A stretch of 64,000 nt of DNA from contig DBHM01000027.1 in the NCBI GenBank assembly GCA_002296185.1, positions 137,375 through 201,374 on the forward strand, written 5' to 3'. Position numbers and translations under genes: made by a program. The DNA comes from Alphaproteobacteria bacterium UBA828 (GTDB taxonomy: Bacteria > Pseudomonadota > Alphaproteobacteria > UBA828). Below, in pieces: positions 39,144 to 49,864 of the stretch (the first letter of the stretch is position 1; each line of letters starts with the position of its first letter). The notes under the pieces were generated by a model. The model worked only from the letters and a program-made list of their open reading frames with translations, did not search any database and had not been told where the DNA came from.

Positions 39144-39905
39144 TCACTCATTTGTATGTATTGAGTTAGGCAATGACCATCCCAGGTGTTGTCCAGAATC
39201 AATTGCAATCATTTGGCCTGTTAGAGAAGTTGTTTGTAGTATATAGCTAACTGTATTAGCGATTTCGTGGGGACTAACTCCATGTTCAAGTAATGTAGAT
39301 TTACATTGTTTTTTAAAATCATCATCTGTTTGTCTTGTTGAAGGTAAAACCGGCCCTGGTCCTATGGCATTTACACGAATGGATGGTGCCAGTGCGAGTG
39401 CTAGAGTTTGGGTTAATGTCCATAGGCTAGTTTTACTTAATGTGTATGTCATGAAATGTGGTGTAAGATTCCATACTCTTTGATCAAGAATATTTATAAT
39501 ACACCTATCATGCTTACTGCTCTTTTGGCCTGCAAATTGTTGAGATAATACAAAGGGTGCTCGCAAGTTAGTTTCCATGTGGCAATCCCATAACGCCCTA
39601 TTAGAACTAGTAATAGTGTCATATTCAAAGGCTGATGCATTATTCACCAAACAATCGACTGGGCCCATAGACTTATTAATATCTGCTATTAATGAAACAA
39701 CTTCACTTTCTATTTCTAGGTTAGCTTTAAATATCTTTACTTCATTTCCAATTGAAGAAATTTTATCAGCTAACAGTTTAGCAGACTCTTGGCTTTGATT
39801 ATAATGTAAGGCTATTGACCAGCCCTCTGCAGCTAGTGTTTCTGTAATGCAACGACCAATTCTCACTGCTGCTCCTGTTATGAGTGCAATACGCGGTTTC
39901 GTCAT
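39144..39905 (-). CDS. SDR oxidoreductase, FolM/pteridine-reductase-like
   Basis: Classical short-chain dehydrogenase of 253 residues. The cofactor motif is TGAAVRIGRCITETLA, with the R-I-G and HYNQSQ pattern of FolM/PTR1-type dihydrofolate or dihydromonapterin reductases. The catalytic Y-x3-K is YTLSK. The adjacent folB gene supports a pterin substrate, but SDR substrate calls from sequence are uncertain. Confidence 0.83.
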   Translation of the reverse strand: MTKPRIALITGAAVRIGRCITETLAAEGWSIALHYNQSQESAKLLADKISSIGNEVKIFKANLEIESEVVSLIADINKSMGPVDCLVNNASAFEYDTITSSNRALWDCHMETNLRAPFVLSQQFAGQKSSKHDRCIINILDQRVWNLTPHFMTYTLSKTSLWTLTQTLALALAPSIRVNAIGPGPVLPSTRQTDDDFKKQCKSTLLEHGVSPHEIANTVSYILQTTSLTGQMIAIDSGQHLGWSLPNSIHTNE

Positions 39906-39961
39906 AGTTGATTAATATCCCTTATTTAAAAAACCAAATAACCGATTTAATGCCTATTAGC

Positions 39962-42115
39962 TTACTGTTTTCTTTTCTTTTTCACCCGTTTTTTTATATT
40001 TTTTGTTCCAGCCCTACCTGAATGGCTTCGACTTTGCCATTGCTTTGCATCTTTGGCCTTAAAAAATTCGTTAGAAAGACCAAGGTGATTTTCTTGAAGT
40101 TGGTGAATTTGATCTCTTAAATCTGCGGCTGTTTCGAACTCAAGTTCGGCTGCGGCATCTTTCATTCTAGTCTCTAAATCACTGAGGTGTAATTGTAAAT
40201 TATTACCGGGTATGGGAAGATCATTTTTTTGAGTTGTTCTATCATCTTCATGAATAACTTCAAGAATATCTCCCACAGATTTTTTAATTGTCTCTGGTGT
40301 AATATTATTATCTTCGTTGTATTTTTTTTGTTTATTCCTTCTTCTTTCAGTTTCTTCAAGTGCATATTTTAATGAACCTGTCATTTTATCAGCATAGAGT
40401 ATTACACGACCTTCTACATTTCGGGCTGCGCGACCTATAGTTTGAATCAGTGAAGTTTTTGATCTTAAAAATCCTTCTTTATCGGCATCTAATATTGCTA
40501 CAGTGCTGCATTCAGGAATATCCAGGCCTTCACGAAGTAGATTTATTCCTACCAGAACGTCAAAGGCCCCTAGCCTTAGATCTCTAATTATTTCAATTCG
40601 TTCCAGGGTATCTATGTCAGAATGCATATATCGCACACGAATACCAGATTCGTGGAGATATTCGGTAAGGTCTTCAGACATACGCTTTGTGAGAGTTGTA
40701 ACTAATACACGAAAATTTTTAGCCCTAGCATTTTTACATTCAGAGATTAAATCATCGACTTGATTTTCAACAGGCCTCACAACACAAACTGGGTCTACGA
40801 GCCCAGTGGGCCGAATTAATTGCTCGCAAAAAATTCCGTGTGTTTTTTCTAGTTCCCAATCACCCGGTGTTGCTGATACATATATTGTTTGGGGTCTCAT
40901 TTCTTCCCATTCTTCAAATTTTAATGGGCGATTATCTACACATGATGGGAGTCTAAAACCAAATTCTGCTAACGTAGATTTTCTTTTAAAGTCCCCCCTA
41001 TACATTCCCCCAAGTTGCGGAATTGCCACGTGGCTCTCGTCAACTATTAGTAGAGAGTCCTTAGGTAGATATTCAAATAGAGTGGGGGGTGGTTCTCCTG
41101 GGAGTCGACCGGTAAGGTAACGAGAATAATTTTCAATTCCTGCGCAGCTACCTGTAGTCAATAACATCTCTATGTCAAATGTTGTTCTCTCCTCTAACCT
41201 TTGTGCCTCAATGAGTTTTCCGTTTAATCTATATTCATCAAGAGTTTCAGATAATTCTTTCTTTATACCCTTCACAGCCTGCTGAATAGTTGGCCTAGGT
41301 GTTACGTAATGACTGTTTGGGTATATAGTTATTTCTTCTAGTTTATCCGTTTTCTTACCTGTCAGAGGATCAAATTCAAGAATTTCTTCGACTTCATTAC
41401 CAAAAATTGAAATTCTCCAAGCTAGTGTTTCGGAGTGGGCAGGGAATATCTCAATAGTATCTCCTGTTATGCGAAAGTCCCCGCGTTCGAGAGACTGATT
41501 GTTACGACGATACTGAAGTTCTGCCAATCTTCTGGGCAATTCTTCTTGGTCCAATATCCCTCTATTTTTGATTGTTATAGTCATTTCAGAGTATGTCTCA
41601 ACTGACCCTATGCCAAAAATACATGAAATAGAGGCTACAATTATTACATCATCTTGTTCTAAAAGCGCACGAGTTGCTGAATGGCGCATGCGGTCAATTT
41701 GCTCATTTATCGACGCATCTTTTTCTATATAAGTGTCAGTACGCGGCACGTAAGCCTCGGGTTGATAGTAATCATAGTACGAGACAAAGTATTCAACCGC
41801 GTTTTCAGGGAAAAAAGTTTTCATTTCCCCGTATAACTGAGCAGCTAGTGTTTTATTTGGTGCAAGCACTAAAGTTGGTTTCTGAACATTTTGTATGACG
41901 TTAGCCATAGTAAAAGTTTTTCCTGATCCGGTAACCCCAAGTAGTACTTGGTCTTGGGTTCCATCAGAGAGCCCGAGTGTAAGTTCTTGTATGGCATCAG
42001 GCTGATCTCCTGCAGGAACAAGGTTAGATTGGATAGCAAGAGATTTTGACAAGCTTGAAGAATCAGAAAAAATAGCCTTTTTAGGCTTTGATAAAGTTGT
42101 ATTATTCTGGGTCAT
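39962..42115 (-). CDS. uvrB: excinuclease ABC subunit B
   Basis: DNA damage-binding helicase-like subunit, 717 residues. Walker [15 protein letters not shown], the beta-hairpin [16 protein letters not shown], DEShV-type box ([13 protein letters not shown]), helicase motif [11 protein letters not shown] and the C-terminal UVR motif (about 645-680) with a basic tail. Divergent from the aminotransferase gene. I looked for a GTTC-N7-GTTC type LexA site upstream and saw none. Confidence 0.97.
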   Translation of the reverse strand: MTQNNTTLSKPKKAIFSDSSSLSKSLAIQSNLVPAGDQPDAIQELTLGLSDGTQDQVLLGVTGSGKTFTMANVIQNVQKPTLVLAPNKTLAAQLYGEMKTFFPENAVEYFVSYYDYYQPEAYVPRTDTYIEKDASINEQIDRMRHSATRALLEQDDVIIVASISCIFGIGSVETYSEMTITIKNRGILDQEELPRRLAELQYRRNNQSLERGDFRITGDTIEIFPAHSETLAWRISIFGNEVEEILEFDPLTGKKTDKLEEITIYPNSHYVTPRPTIQQAVKGIKKELSETLDEYRLNGKLIEAQRLEERTTFDIEMLLTTGSCAGIENYSRYLTGRLPGEPPPTLFEYLPKDSLLIVDESHVAIPQLGGMYRGDFKRKSTLAEFGFRLPSCVDNRPLKFEEWEEMRPQTIYVSATPGDWELEKTHGIFCEQLIRPTGLVDPVCVVRPVENQVDDLISECKNARAKNFRVLVTTLTKRMSEDLTEYLHESGIRVRYMHSDIDTLERIEIIRDLRLGAFDVLVGINLLREGLDIPECSTVAILDADKEGFLRSKTSLIQTIGRAARNVEGRVILYADKMTGSLKYALEETERRRNKQKKYNEDNNITPETIKKSVGDILEVIHEDDRTTQKNDLPIPGNNLQLHLSDLETRMKDAAAELEFETAADLRDQIHQLQENHLGLSNEFFKAKDAKQWQSRSHSGRAGTKNIKKRVKKKRKQ

Positions 42116-42262
42116 GTATTAAATGTCTTATTTATATTTATTTAGTTTAAGCAATCAATTAGAACATTTATTGAGTTTATTTATTAGTATTTCATTGTAT
42201 TGGTTATTTTTTTTAATCCCTACCAGTATTTGATATAATTGTGTATCAGTGTTTTACTCTAA

Positions 42263-43483
<1,221 letters not shown>

Positions 43484-43569
43484 CAGTGATATAATTTCAT
43501 GTCAGAAGGTGAGAGGATATAATATTTCCTATAAATCACCATCTGACTAAATTATGACTGGGGCAACTA

Positions 43570-44556
43570 ATGCTAATACGAGTACCAAAGGGTTGGGAGA
43601 TAAAAGAACGAGAGGCTACACCTAAGGATACTTTTTCCCAGCGCAGAATGCTTCTTAAGACTTTGCTTTCTGTTCCAGCGGTTGCTGCCGGGACTTCATT
43701 CATTGCTTCGGGTAAAGCAGTGGTAGCAAAAGAAAATAATGATGACCCTACATCAGACCTTTATCCTGTAATCCGTAACAATCGATATAAATTAGATAGA
43801 CCAATAACACCAAAGGAAATTTCCACAAAATATAACAACTATTATGAATTTGGTTCCCACAAAGAGATTTGGAGCTTAACAGATAATCTTTCTACCAGAC
43901 CATGGCTAGTGACCATCGATGGATTGGTAGATAAAAAAATTGTTATAGATATCGATTCACTCATTCGCCAGATGCCACTTGAAGAGCGTGTTTATAGACA
44001 TAGGTGCGTAGAGCGATGGTCTATGGCTGTTCCCTATAGTGGTTTTCCTCTGAGTAATTTAATTTCTTTGGCGAAGCCTTTGAATTCAGCAAAGTATATT
44101 GTGATGCAGAGTTTTTTTGATGCCGATGTAGCCCCTGGGCAGCGGCAGTTTTGGTATCCATGGCCTTATACCGAGGGTCTTACTATAGATGAAGCACTTA
44201 ATGAATTAGCTTTTATTGCAACAGGTTATTATGGAGAGCCAATACCTAATCAAAATGGAGCGCCTTTAAGATTAGCGGTTCCATGGAAGTATGGCTTTAA
44301 ACATATCAAAGGCATAGTGAGATTTACTTTTTCTGACAAACGTCCCGTATCTTTCTGGGAGGAAATTGCAGGAAGTGAATACGGCTTCTGGGCTAATGTA
44401 GCAGGTTCTGTTCCTCATCCAAGATGGCCCCAAGCAACTGAGGAGTTTTTCGGCCCAAATGGTAAGGAGAAAAGAAGAACTCAGCTTTATAACGGTTATA
44501 GTGAATATGTATCTTATCTTTATAGGGGGCTAAAAGGTGAGTCATTATTCAAATAG
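43570..44556 (+). CDS. msrP: protein-methionine-sulfoxide reductase, molybdopterin subunit MsrP
   Basis: Periplasmic Mo enzyme (YedY family) that repairs oxidised Met in envelope proteins. A twin-arginine signal is visible (SQRRMLLKTLLSVPAVAAG, RR at 25-26), the Mo-ligating Cys is C146 in YRHRCVERWSMAVPYSGF, and the fold continues with KYIVMQSFFDAD, GAPLRLAVPWKYGFKHIKGI. 328 residues. The usual membrane haem partner MsrQ is not adjacent; the next gene, overlapping by 20 bases, is a HAD phosphatase. The moa/moe/mob genes 10 kb away could supply the cofactor. Confidence 0.93.
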   Translation: MLIRVPKGWEIKEREATPKDTFSQRRMLLKTLLSVPAVAAGTSFIASGKAVVAKENNDDPTSDLYPVIRNNRYKLDRPITPKEISTKYNNYYEFGSHKEIWSLTDNLSTRPWLVTIDGLVDKKIVIDIDSLIRQMPLEERVYRHRCVERWSMAVPYSGFPLSNLISLAKPLNSAKYIVMQSFFDADVAPGQRQFWYPWPYTEGLTIDEALNELAFIATGYYGEPIPNQNGAPLRLAVPWKYGFKHIKGIVRFTFSDKRPVSFWEEIAGSEYGFWANVAGSVPHPRWPQATEEFFGPNGKEKRRTQLYNGYSEYVSYLYRGLKGESLFK

Positions 44557-45220
44557 AAATGATGATTGCGTTGCGCCTTTAGTTATTTTCGATTGTGATG
44601 GAGTTCTAGTTGACAGTGAGCCGATAGCTGCATCAGTAATTTCTTCTTTACTAATTGAAGAGAATATAAATTTAACCCCAACAGAATGCGAATCTATATT
44701 CTCCGGTTATACCATGGACTCAGTAGTAGCATGGATTAAGGACAATTATTCTATTTCACTGTCTAAGAGCTTTATATCCAGATGCCACATAAAAACACTT
44801 GAATCTATAAGTAATGAATTGCAACCAATAAGAGGCATAAGAACTGTTTTGGACACTATAAGAAATCCAATCTGCGTGGCGTCTAATGGTGAACTAAAAA
44901 AGGTAAAACATAGTCTAAGATCCGCGGGTCTCTCAAAGTATTTTGGAAATAGTTTATTTTGTATTGACCATGTATCTTTTGGAAAGCCTCACCCAGATCT
45001 CTTCTTATATGCAGCAGAAGTAATGGGATACAAACCAGAAAATACACTTGTAGTTGAAGATAGTTTAACAGGAGTGAGAGCTGCTGTAGCTGCAGGTATG
45101 GGGGTTTTTGGTTATGTTCCTGAAGAAAAAAATAATGCAAGCTTTTTTCGTAGAGAATTATCTTTAGAAGGGGCAGAAATATTTTCTAAAATGGTAGACT
45201 TGCCAGGTTTAATTAAATGA
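44537..45220 (+). CDS. HAD-superfamily phosphatase (beta-phosphoglucomutase-like)
   Basis: Haloacid-dehalogenase hydrolase with the nucleophile motif IFDCDGVLVDSEP, a helical cap (about residues 30-95), motif II VASNGELKKVK, motif III Lys and the acidic motif IV VVEDSLTGVRAAVAAGM. 227 residues, resembling YieH-type sugar-phosphate phosphatases. The start lies inside the 3' end of msrP, so translation is probably coupled. Substrate unknown. Confidence 0.88.
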   Translation: MSHYSNRNDDCVAPLVIFDCDGVLVDSEPIAASVISSLLIEENINLTPTECESIFSGYTMDSVVAWIKDNYSISLSKSFISRCHIKTLESISNELQPIRGIRTVLDTIRNPICVASNGELKKVKHSLRSAGLSKYFGNSLFCIDHVSFGKPHPDLFLYAAEVMGYKPENTLVVEDSLTGVRAAVAAGMGVFGYVPEEKNNASFFRRELSLEGAEIFSKMVDLPGLIK

Positions 45221-45224
45221 AAAT

Positions 45225-45250
45225 GGGGCCAAACCATTTGGCTTGGCCCC
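45225..45250 (-). terminator. intrinsic terminator, minus strand
   Basis: GC-rich stem (GGGGCCAA / TTGGCCCC, continued by a G-U and two G-C pairs) with a 4-base loop, followed on the minus strand by attttcattt. It would end the candidate small RNA or the LysR transcript; on the plus strand no T-run follows, although the upstream A-rich side could make it partly bidirectional for the HAD gene. Confidence 0.6.
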
Positions 45251-45370
45251 TACTAGACAGGGAGGCTTTACGTCTGGGAGACGTTGGCAGCCAGTAACCA
45301 AGCTACCTTTGTGATGGCTATTTATGTAGACCATCATGGGTTCGATTCTACAGGGTAAGAACCAAAACCC
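45225..45370 (-). ncRNA. candidate small RNA with four to five stem-loops and an intrinsic terminator
   Basis: On the minus strand the order is: hairpin ggttc/gaacc (45339-45363), hairpin tgatgg/ccatca (45312-45336), hairpin ggtagc/gctgcc (45285-45306), hairpin acgtct-CCC-agacgt (45270-45284), a single-stranded CCTCCC, then an 11-bp GC-rich hairpin (45225-45250, arms ggggccaa / ttggcccc plus an inner cc/gg) followed by attttcattt. Two stems contain G-U pairs on the minus strand that are A-C mismatches on the plus strand, which favours minus-strand transcription. The exposed C-rich segment could bind Shine-Dalgarno sequences. I do not recognise it as 6S, SRP, tmRNA or RNase P. It could also be the 3' UTR of the upstream LysR gene. 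The 5' end is uncertain. Confidence 0.45.
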
Positions 45371-45538
45371 GGGAGATTTGAACTAATTTTATCTAACTCC
45401 AAGAGTAAAATAGGCCATTTTAAAAATTTTTCCAGAATAAGAATTAGAGAGTAGATATGCATTTAATGCATATCAATAAGTGATGTGATACCTCTTATTT
45501 TAGGGGGGGTAGCTCAGTTTAAAATTAAGGTTTGAAAG

Positions 45539-46429
45539 CTAATATAGCCAATTAGCAAGTTGCTCTATAAGAAAATCCCTGAAAACATTCACTCGTTTAG
45601 AGTGTTTTAGTTCCTCAGGATATACAAAAAAACTATCAATTTCTGGCCCTTCTATATCTGGAAGAACTCTTTTTAGTCGAGTGTGATCTTGAACAGAGTA
45701 ATCTGGCAGGCCTGCTATGCCCAATCCACTTTCAACAGCTTGCACCATACAATAGATATTATTTACCTCTAAAGCTGCTTTTGTTGAACGTTCTATATTA
45801 CCACTTAATTGTAACATCCAGAATGGATCGATTATTGGTGTAAGGGGGCCTCTATTATATACGATTATTTGGTGCTGTGATAGATCCTTGACAGACTCCA
45901 CTTTTCCATTTGCTTCTAAATATTGAGGGGAAGCATATATATGGTGGTGAAATTTCATTAGGTGTCTTTGTATTAAGTCAGGTTGTCTAAGAGGACCAAT
46001 TCTAATAGCAACATCAGCTTCCCTCATGCTTAGATCAAGCGGAGCATCACTTGCTAATAATATCACATCAATTTCTGGATAATTTTTTCTAAATTCACCT
46101 AGCCGAGGTGCAAGCCAAATTGATGCGAAAGTTACAGGAGCTGTTACTATTAGTTGGCCACGCGGAGTATCCCTGCCTTCAGAAATTGCTGCTTCAGTTA
46201 ATGACATCCTAGAATATATTTCTTGTGCAGTCTCAAGTAATAGATCACCGTGCTCTGTTGGTGCTAGCCCCCGAGAGTGCCTATGAAAGAGAGAAACACC
46301 CAGCTGATCTTCAAGATTAGAGACTTGGCGACTAATTGAGGACTGGCTTAGATTTAATTCTCTTCCAGCTGCAGTAAAGCTTCCTGCTAGAGCGACTGTT
46401 CTAAATATTCTAAGTTTATCCCAGTCCAT
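45539..46429 (-). CDS. LysR-type transcriptional regulator
   Basis: N-terminal winged helix (residues 1-60, DKLRIFRTVALAGSFTAAGR, LSQSSISRQVSNLEDQLGV) and a C-terminal effector domain (about 90-296). The start WDKLRIF and the domain pattern resemble the small LysR group widespread in alphaproteobacteria. No divergent structural gene is adjacent; trxB lies upstream on the same strand. Effector and target unknown. Confidence 0.9.
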   Translation of the reverse strand: MDWDKLRIFRTVALAGSFTAAGRELNLSQSSISRQVSNLEDQLGVSLFHRHSRGLAPTEHGDLLLETAQEIYSRMSLTEAAISEGRDTPRGQLIVTAPVTFASIWLAPRLGEFRKNYPEIDVILLASDAPLDLSMREADVAIRIGPLRQPDLIQRHLMKFHHHIYASPQYLEANGKVESVKDLSQHQIIVYNRGPLTPIIDPFWMLQLSGNIERSTKAALEVNNIYCMVQAVESGLGIAGLPDYSVQDHTRLKRVLPDIEGPEIDSFFVYPEELKHSKRVNVFRDFLIEQLANWLY

Positions 46430-46480
46430 AAGATTTAGATCCTTTAGTAAATGATTATCTTGAAGAAAACATTTAGAATA

Positions 46481-47422
46481 TTAGTTATCAGCTAGTAGTT
46501 TTTCTGCTTCTAAGGCTCCCATGCATCCAGTGCCCGCTGCCGTAACGGCTTGTCTATAAATTTTATCTTGCACATCACCGGCAGCAAAAACACCTTTCAC
46601 GCTTGTTGATGTGCTATCGGGGGAGGTTAGGATATAACCCTCCTTATCCATATCTAATTGCCCCTTAAAGATTTCAGTATTTGGACTGTGTCCTATGGCA
46701 ATAAAGACACCATCTACAGCTATTTCTCTTTGTTTGTTATCTTTTGTGGAAGATAAATTAATCCCTTTTACACCCAGAGGTTGGTCATTTCCTATTATCT
46801 CTTGCAGTGTGTGGTCCCAAACGACACTAACTTTGCTATTTGCAAATAACCTATCCTGGAGAATTTTTTCGGCTCTTAGTTTGTCTCGTCTGTGGACAAG
46901 GGTAACCTTCTTAGCATGATTAGTAAGATAGAGGGCTTCTTCTACTGCTGTGTTGCCACCGCCAATTACCGCAACCTCCTTGTCTCTATAGAAAAAACCA
47001 TCACATGTTGCGCAGGCAGATACACCGAATCCCATAAATTTCTCTTCACTCTCTAAGCCAAGCCATTTAGCTTGTGCTCCTGTGCATATAATGACTGTTT
47101 CTCCTAAATACTCATCCCCTGAGTCTGCAGTGCATAGAAATGGCCTTTTTGAAAAATCAACACCTGTTATAAGGTCAGATATAACTTTCACTCCCACTTT
47201 CTTGGCCTGTTCACGCATTTGATCCATCAACCATGGCCCTTGAATTACTTCTGCAAAACCAGGGTAGTTTTCAACATCTGTAGTGATTGTTAGTTGTCCC
47301 CCAGGCTCAAGGCCTGCAACAAGGGTCGGTTCTAGGTTAGCTCGTGCAGCATAAATAGCTGCAGTATATCCCGCTGGTCCGGATCCAATAATTAAAACTT
47401 TAGTTCGATTTGTTTTTGGCAT
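46481..47422 (-). CDS. trxB: thioredoxin-disulfide reductase
   Basis: NADPH flavoenzyme of 313 residues. FAD site IIGSGPAGYTAAIYAAR, redox pair C137-x2-C140 in GVSACATCDGFFY, NADPH site VIGGGNTAVEEALYL and C-terminal FAD motif GVFAAGDVQDKIYRQAVTAAG. It lies between the LysR gene and the ELM1 gene, in the same direction as both. Confidence 0.96.
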   Translation of the reverse strand: MPKTNRTKVLIIGSGPAGYTAAIYAARANLEPTLVAGLEPGGQLTITTDVENYPGFAEVIQGPWLMDQMREQAKKVGVKVISDLITGVDFSKRPFLCTADSGDEYLGETVIICTGAQAKWLGLESEEKFMGFGVSACATCDGFFYRDKEVAVIGGGNTAVEEALYLTNHAKKVTLVHRRDKLRAEKILQDRLFANSKVSVVWDHTLQEIIGNDQPLGVKGINLSSTKDNKQREIAVDGVFIAIGHSPNTEIFKGQLDMDKEGYILTSPDSTSTSVKGVFAAGDVQDKIYRQAVTAAGTGCMGALEAEKLLADN

Positions 47423-47476
47423 GAGTTAAGTTATTATTTCTATCATGTAATTTGAATTAAGGGTTATCTGATTACA

Positions 47477-48478
47477 TTACAATTTAGTATGATAATCCTC
47501 TATAATGTTTTTTACTAATTTCCCAATCCTTTCAGTTTCTCTCGGTGGATTGTATTGCCATGAGTCTAGGCTGTCTTTATACCAACGAGCATATCCGGAA
47601 TTAATAATGTCTTCAAAGAATCTCTCAAATCGAGCAGATCCTTTTCCTTTTAACTTATATATATATGTTGGTTTTCCAGTAGAAATAGCTTCCGAAGTCA
47701 TAGTCACGGAGTCGCAGGTTGTTATAATAAAATCGGCGTGGGCCAAAAAACCAGTATATGGATTCGCCCCTTGTCCATCCCATACAAACCCTGGAGTCTC
47801 TTTTAGTCCATTTTTTAGGGCATTGAGAACATGAAGGTCTGTCCTTCTTGAACCTGAAATTAAGACGCTACCTCCTTTTTTTTGGGCTAAATATGCAAGC
47901 TCTGCTGCAAAACTTATAGCCGCACTTGAGTCGAATTTGTATCTGCGAGTTGAGCCTCCTATTAATACTGCTATTATTGGTTTTGGATAATTTATAAATT
48001 GTTCTGAAAAACGCTCAAGTGATTGACTTAATATTATATCATTAATCCGGTGTAATGCTCCTTGAGACTCAATAATATTTGATCCAATTAATTTATCATG
48101 TTGAGGGGCTATTATTAAATTAAACATTTTAGGTGGTATTAATGGATTCTGAATATGTATAGTAAATGTTTTTTTTCTAGAATATTTTTTTACAGCAATG
48201 GCATAAGCAACGGATTTATGACCACAACTAATTAAAATTTTTGGCAGTTCTATTTTGTCAGAATTACACTCCGTGAGGTTATGTAGTATATTAACCAGTG
48301 GTTTTATAGGCATCCAGTGTGGACGTATAAGATTATGAAGAGGGGGTTTGGGAACTCTTAAGCAAACAGGATTCACATTTATATGCTCTGACAGGCCTAA
48401 GGCTTGGTTTTCCATTCCGGCTGAGCCGTCTGTAATTATCCAGCAGCTTTGGTTATCCTGTTTAGTAATCGAGCTCAT
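47477..48478 (-). CDS. mitochondrial fission ELM1-family protein (DUF1022)
   Basis: A 333-residue alphaproteobacterial member of the ELM1 family. Visible family marks are WIITDGSAGMENQALGLSEH, CLRVPKPPLHNLIRP, and the C-terminal FIITTCDSVTMTSEAISTGKPTYIYKL, which resembles the donor-site region of GT-B glycosyltransferases. The bacterial function is not established; a glycosyltransferase-like role is inference. Confidence 0.87.
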   Translation of the reverse strand: MSSITKQDNQSCWIITDGSAGMENQALGLSEHINVNPVCLRVPKPPLHNLIRPHWMPIKPLVNILHNLTECNSDKIELPKILISCGHKSVAYAIAVKKYSRKKTFTIHIQNPLIPPKMFNLIIAPQHDKLIGSNIIESQGALHRINDIILSQSLERFSEQFINYPKPIIAVLIGGSTRRYKFDSSAAISFAAELAYLAQKKGGSVLISGSRRTDLHVLNALKNGLKETPGFVWDGQGANPYTGFLAHADFIITTCDSVTMTSEAISTGKPTYIYKLKGKGSARFERFFEDIINSGYARWYKDSLDSWQYNPPRETERIGKLVKNIIEDYHTKL

Positions 48479-48617
48479 GATTTCATGTTAATTCAAGGAA
48501 TTTCATACTTTAAAATATAGATAGAATAATGTGAATATGAGGTTTTTTATACAAATACTTGATTCTGATAGCTAAGTTCGTAAATCTTAAGTGAGTAAGG
48601 GGCTATTTTTTGTTTAT

Positions 48618-48691
48618 TGGTTGGGGGAATAGGATTCGAACCTATATTTACGGAGTCAGAGTCCGCTGTCCTACCGTTAGACGATCCCCCA
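48618..48691 (-). tRNA. tRNA-Gln (anticodon CUG)
   Basis: A 74-base gene including the encoded CCA. Acceptor stem tggggga / tcccccA with discriminator A, anticodon arm with stem gcgga / tccgt and loop ctctgac (CUG at 34-36), T loop ttcgaat. All arms pair. The U1-A72 pair is typical of tRNA-Gln; the discriminator is A where E. coli tRNA-Gln has G. Confidence 0.95.
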
Positions 48692-48871
48692 AAAATATAT
48701 ATCACCGCGAGATAAGGCTCTAATGCTTAGAAGTCAACGTTTAGCATAAAATTTTCAATTATCGGCTGATTTGTGATTTTGACTAATTGAAGCTTTGGGC
48801 CTATTTAATTTCCATAGTCTAATAGCATCAGATAGGCACATTGTATCGAATATAGTGGAGAGATAAGGCCT

Positions 48872-49864
48872 ATGAAAAAAAAATCAGAACCTGGAATTGT
48901 AAGAGGTTGTTATGCGGCAATTGATCTAGGTACTAACAATTGTAGAATGATCATTGCTATCAACAGAGAAGATTCTCTTGAAATCGTCGCGTCTTATTCG
49001 CGTATTGTTCGTCTTGGAGAAGGTCTTGCAGAGACTGGTGTTTTGAGTCATGCAGCAATGGATCGAACAATTGAAGCTTTAAGTATATGTGCAAACCGAA
49101 TCAAAAAAATTGGGGTCGATAAAATTTGTGCAGTTGCAACAGATGCCTGCCGTAGAGCTGAAAATGCTGATATATTTTTAAGCCGAATTAAATCAGAAAC
49201 AGGCTTAGATTTTGAAATAATTTCTCCAGAGAAGGAGGCAGGTTATGCGCTAATAGGATGTTCTCCTCTAATCGATACTACATCAGAGAGGTCTATAATC
49301 TTCGATATTGGAGGTGGTAGTACAGAAATTATAATTGTTGATAGTAGGTCCTTAAACTTAGATAGATGTATATCAATGGGACTTGGAGTGGTTGGCCTAA
49401 CAGAAAAGTACGGGGGCAATTTTTTATCCGAAGAAGATTTCGAATCTATGGTTTATGAAGTATCAATACCTGTCAGGGAATTTATGATCACTCTGGAACG
49501 CGATGGAATTGAAATTAATTCACAGGTTCAATTAATAGGTACATCTGGTACATTAACTACCCTTGGGGGAGTTTACTTGAATCTAGATCGCTATGATAGG
49601 GACAGGGTTGATGGTTTAAATATATCTATTAAAGATATAGAAATAATGATCCGGCGTTTACTGTCCATGGGCTATGCAGAGCGTTCGGCTATTCCTTGTG
49701 TTGGGGAGGGTAGGGGAGATGTTGTTCTTGCTGGCTGCGCTATTCTCAAGGCTATAATTTCTATGATTCCAGTCCAAAAACTTATTGTCGCAGACAGAGG
49801 TTTAAGAGAAGGAATTTTGCAAGAGATGATAAAAAATAATGGAAGGTACAAAGCCCTAGTATGA
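48872..49864 (+). CDS. exopolyphosphatase / pppGpp phosphohydrolase (Ppx/GppA family)
   Basis: Actin-like ATPase-fold phosphatase of 330 residues. Phosphate 1 motif AAIDLGTNNCRMIIA, phosphate 2 motif IIFDIGGGSTEIII and adenosine-like GTSGTLTTLGGVYL are visible. This is the short form without the C-terminal HD extension. It overlaps rlmE by 4 bases; ppx-rlmE-guaB is a conserved order in Rhodospirillales-type genomes. Polyphosphate versus pppGpp specificity is not readable. Confidence 0.92.
   Translation: MKKKSEPGIVRGCYAAIDLGTNNCRMIIAINREDSLEIVASYSRIVRLGEGLAETGVLSHAAMDRTIEALSICANRIKKIGVDKICAVATDACRRAENADIFLSRIKSETGLDFEIISPEKEAGYALIGCSPLIDTTSERSIIFDIGGGSTEIIIVDSRSLNLDRCISMGLGVVGLTEKYGGNFLSEEDFESMVYEVSIPVREFMITLERDGIEINSQVQLIGTSGTLTTLGGVYLNLDRYDRDRVDGLNISIKDIEIMIRRLLSMGYAERSAIPCVGEGRGDVVLAGCAILKAIISMIPVQKLIVADRGLREGILQEMIKNNGRYKALV

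Larger units (their letters stand above)
45221..45538. other. 318-base gap between HAD and LysR genes, rich in RNA structure
   Basis: No protein gene. The left half (45225-45370) folds into a series of stem-loops treated as a candidate small RNA. The right half contains a 9-bp palindromic hairpin (gatatgcat-tta-atgcatatc at 45453-45473), a run of G (45502-45509), and sequence that only superficially resembles the 5' part of a tRNA (ggtagctcag). Confidence 0.6.

Noticed and set aside
45225..45370. tmRNA, 6S RNA, SRP RNA or RNase P RNA
   Set aside because: None of the hallmark conserved segments of these RNAs is present (no tag-coding segment, no GGTCAGGTCC-like or GAGGAAAGTCC-like core, no single long rod).
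45500..45540. Sequence like the 5' end of a tRNA (gggggtagctcag) near 45503
   Set aside because: No anticodon stem or T arm follows in a tRNA-like spacing; the ttcgatt at 45341 is upstream and its flanks do not pair.
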